From contig OY101117.1 of NCBI GenBank assembly GCA_956465555.1, forward strand, positions 2,480,001-2,544,000: a stretch of 64,000 bases of DNA, given 5' to 3'. This document shows positions 63,613 to 64,000 of this stretch, piece after piece. Each line of letters begins with the position of its first letter. Positions within the stretch are counted from its first letter, which is position 1. Source of the stretch: Nitzschia sp. pyKryTriq1 (Eukaryota > Bacillariophyta > Bacillariophyceae > Bacillariales > Bacillariaceae). The position numbers were made by a program, and so were the translations under genes. The notes under the pieces are model-generated. The model saw only the letters and a list, made by a program, of their open reading frames with translations. It was not told the DNA's origin and ran no database searches.

Positions 63613-64000
63613 AGGTACGGTAGCCTACAGCGAAAAGAACTTCTCGTGTCCCCACCATCATCATCATGTGTATGTGAATCATCTGTTTGATGTGGCACGC
63701 GCGAACTCTTCGCACATTGGAGGTTTTGACTGGGGAAGGTCAGACATCCGCGCGCCTGTCGGCTCGTCTACAATTGAGACGTCCTCACGTTTTCCGTTCA
63801 GACCATTGGACTACTGCCACCAAATTTTGAGAGAAGTCGACAAACGACCCAAAAAACGACACAAGATACATAAGTAGCAGAAGATATGACTAGAGGGACT
63901 TCGCATTTCGCATTCATTGCGATAGGCACACGGGAGGCATCACGCATAATACTTCACTCCTCGCCTTCCTTTGATCATTGCTTCCAGAAGGTACGAGTAC

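Larger units (their letters stand above)
62171..64000. other. Repeat-rich right end of the window
   Basis: Contains GTAC-type simple repeats (62490-62572) and the foldback element (62623-63612). The last 390 bases (63613-64000) have no recognised gene; a short GTG-initiated frame near 63.67-63.88 kb is not supported. The region is the likely upstream flank of the three-exon gene. Confidence 0.5.

Noticed and set aside
63668-63877. 69-residue frame at the right edge
   Set aside because: It starts with GTG and has no recognisable content; the window ends too soon to judge whether an exon is present.

Overview
The window is nuclear DNA from a stramenopile alga, very probably a diatom. The evidence is an aureochrome (bZIP plus LOV, a stramenopile photoreceptor family), plastid proteins whose signal peptides end in an Ala-Phe cleavage site (the diatom bipartite import signal), a PsbQ'-like photosystem II protein with an added twin-arginine thylakoid signal, secreted proteins with PS/PT-rich repeats, and short GT-AG introns of about 70-200 bases. 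I cannot name the species.

Layout, left to right. 0-6 kb: a cyclic-nucleotide-dependent AGC kinase (-) and a GPR1/FUN34/YaaH transporter (-). 7-10.6 kb: a secreted Lys/Gly-rich protein resembling biomineralisation proteins (+), then a terminal-inverted-repeat element carrying two arrays of eight GGAATTCC palindromes spaced exactly 20 bp. 10.6-19 kb: plastid ABC1 kinase (+), membrane-anchored TrmO-like tRNA methyltransferase (-), ammonium transporter (+), ALG11 (-). 19.7-23.4 kb: the H/ACA RNP factor NAF1 (+), convergent with the GPI mannosyltransferase PIG-V (-). 24-29 kb: an Asn-rich type I membrane protein (+) and COP9 signalosome subunit 3 (+). 29.4-40.6 kb: a 3,698-residue BEACH-WD40 protein (+), nearly all in one exon. 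40.7-48.3 kb: an uncharacterised Ser-rich protein (-), a flavin amine oxidase (-), a secreted PT-repeat protein with a broken or spliced frame (+), a gag-like fragment (-), and an acidic unknown protein (+). 50-57.7 kb: splicing factor CWC15 (+), a sulfatase (-), an aureochrome whose reading frame runs on into a PAP/fibrillin-like C-terminal region (+), and a steroid 5-alpha-reductase (+). 58.5-62.2 kb: PsbQ' (+) and a three-exon organelle-membrane protein of unknown function (-). 62.2-64 kb: repeats dominated by a 990-bp foldback element.

Most genes are unrelated housekeeping neighbours, commonly in convergent pairs with gaps of 44-300 bases. There is no operon-like pathway cluster. Intergenic DNA is full of GTAC/ACCGGT/GGTACC words. 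The strongest candidate for something undescribed is the aureochrome-fibrillin fusion; next are the 20-bp-periodic TIR element and the two silica-matrix-like secreted proteins. All intron coordinates come from splice-site and reading-frame reasoning, without transcript data.
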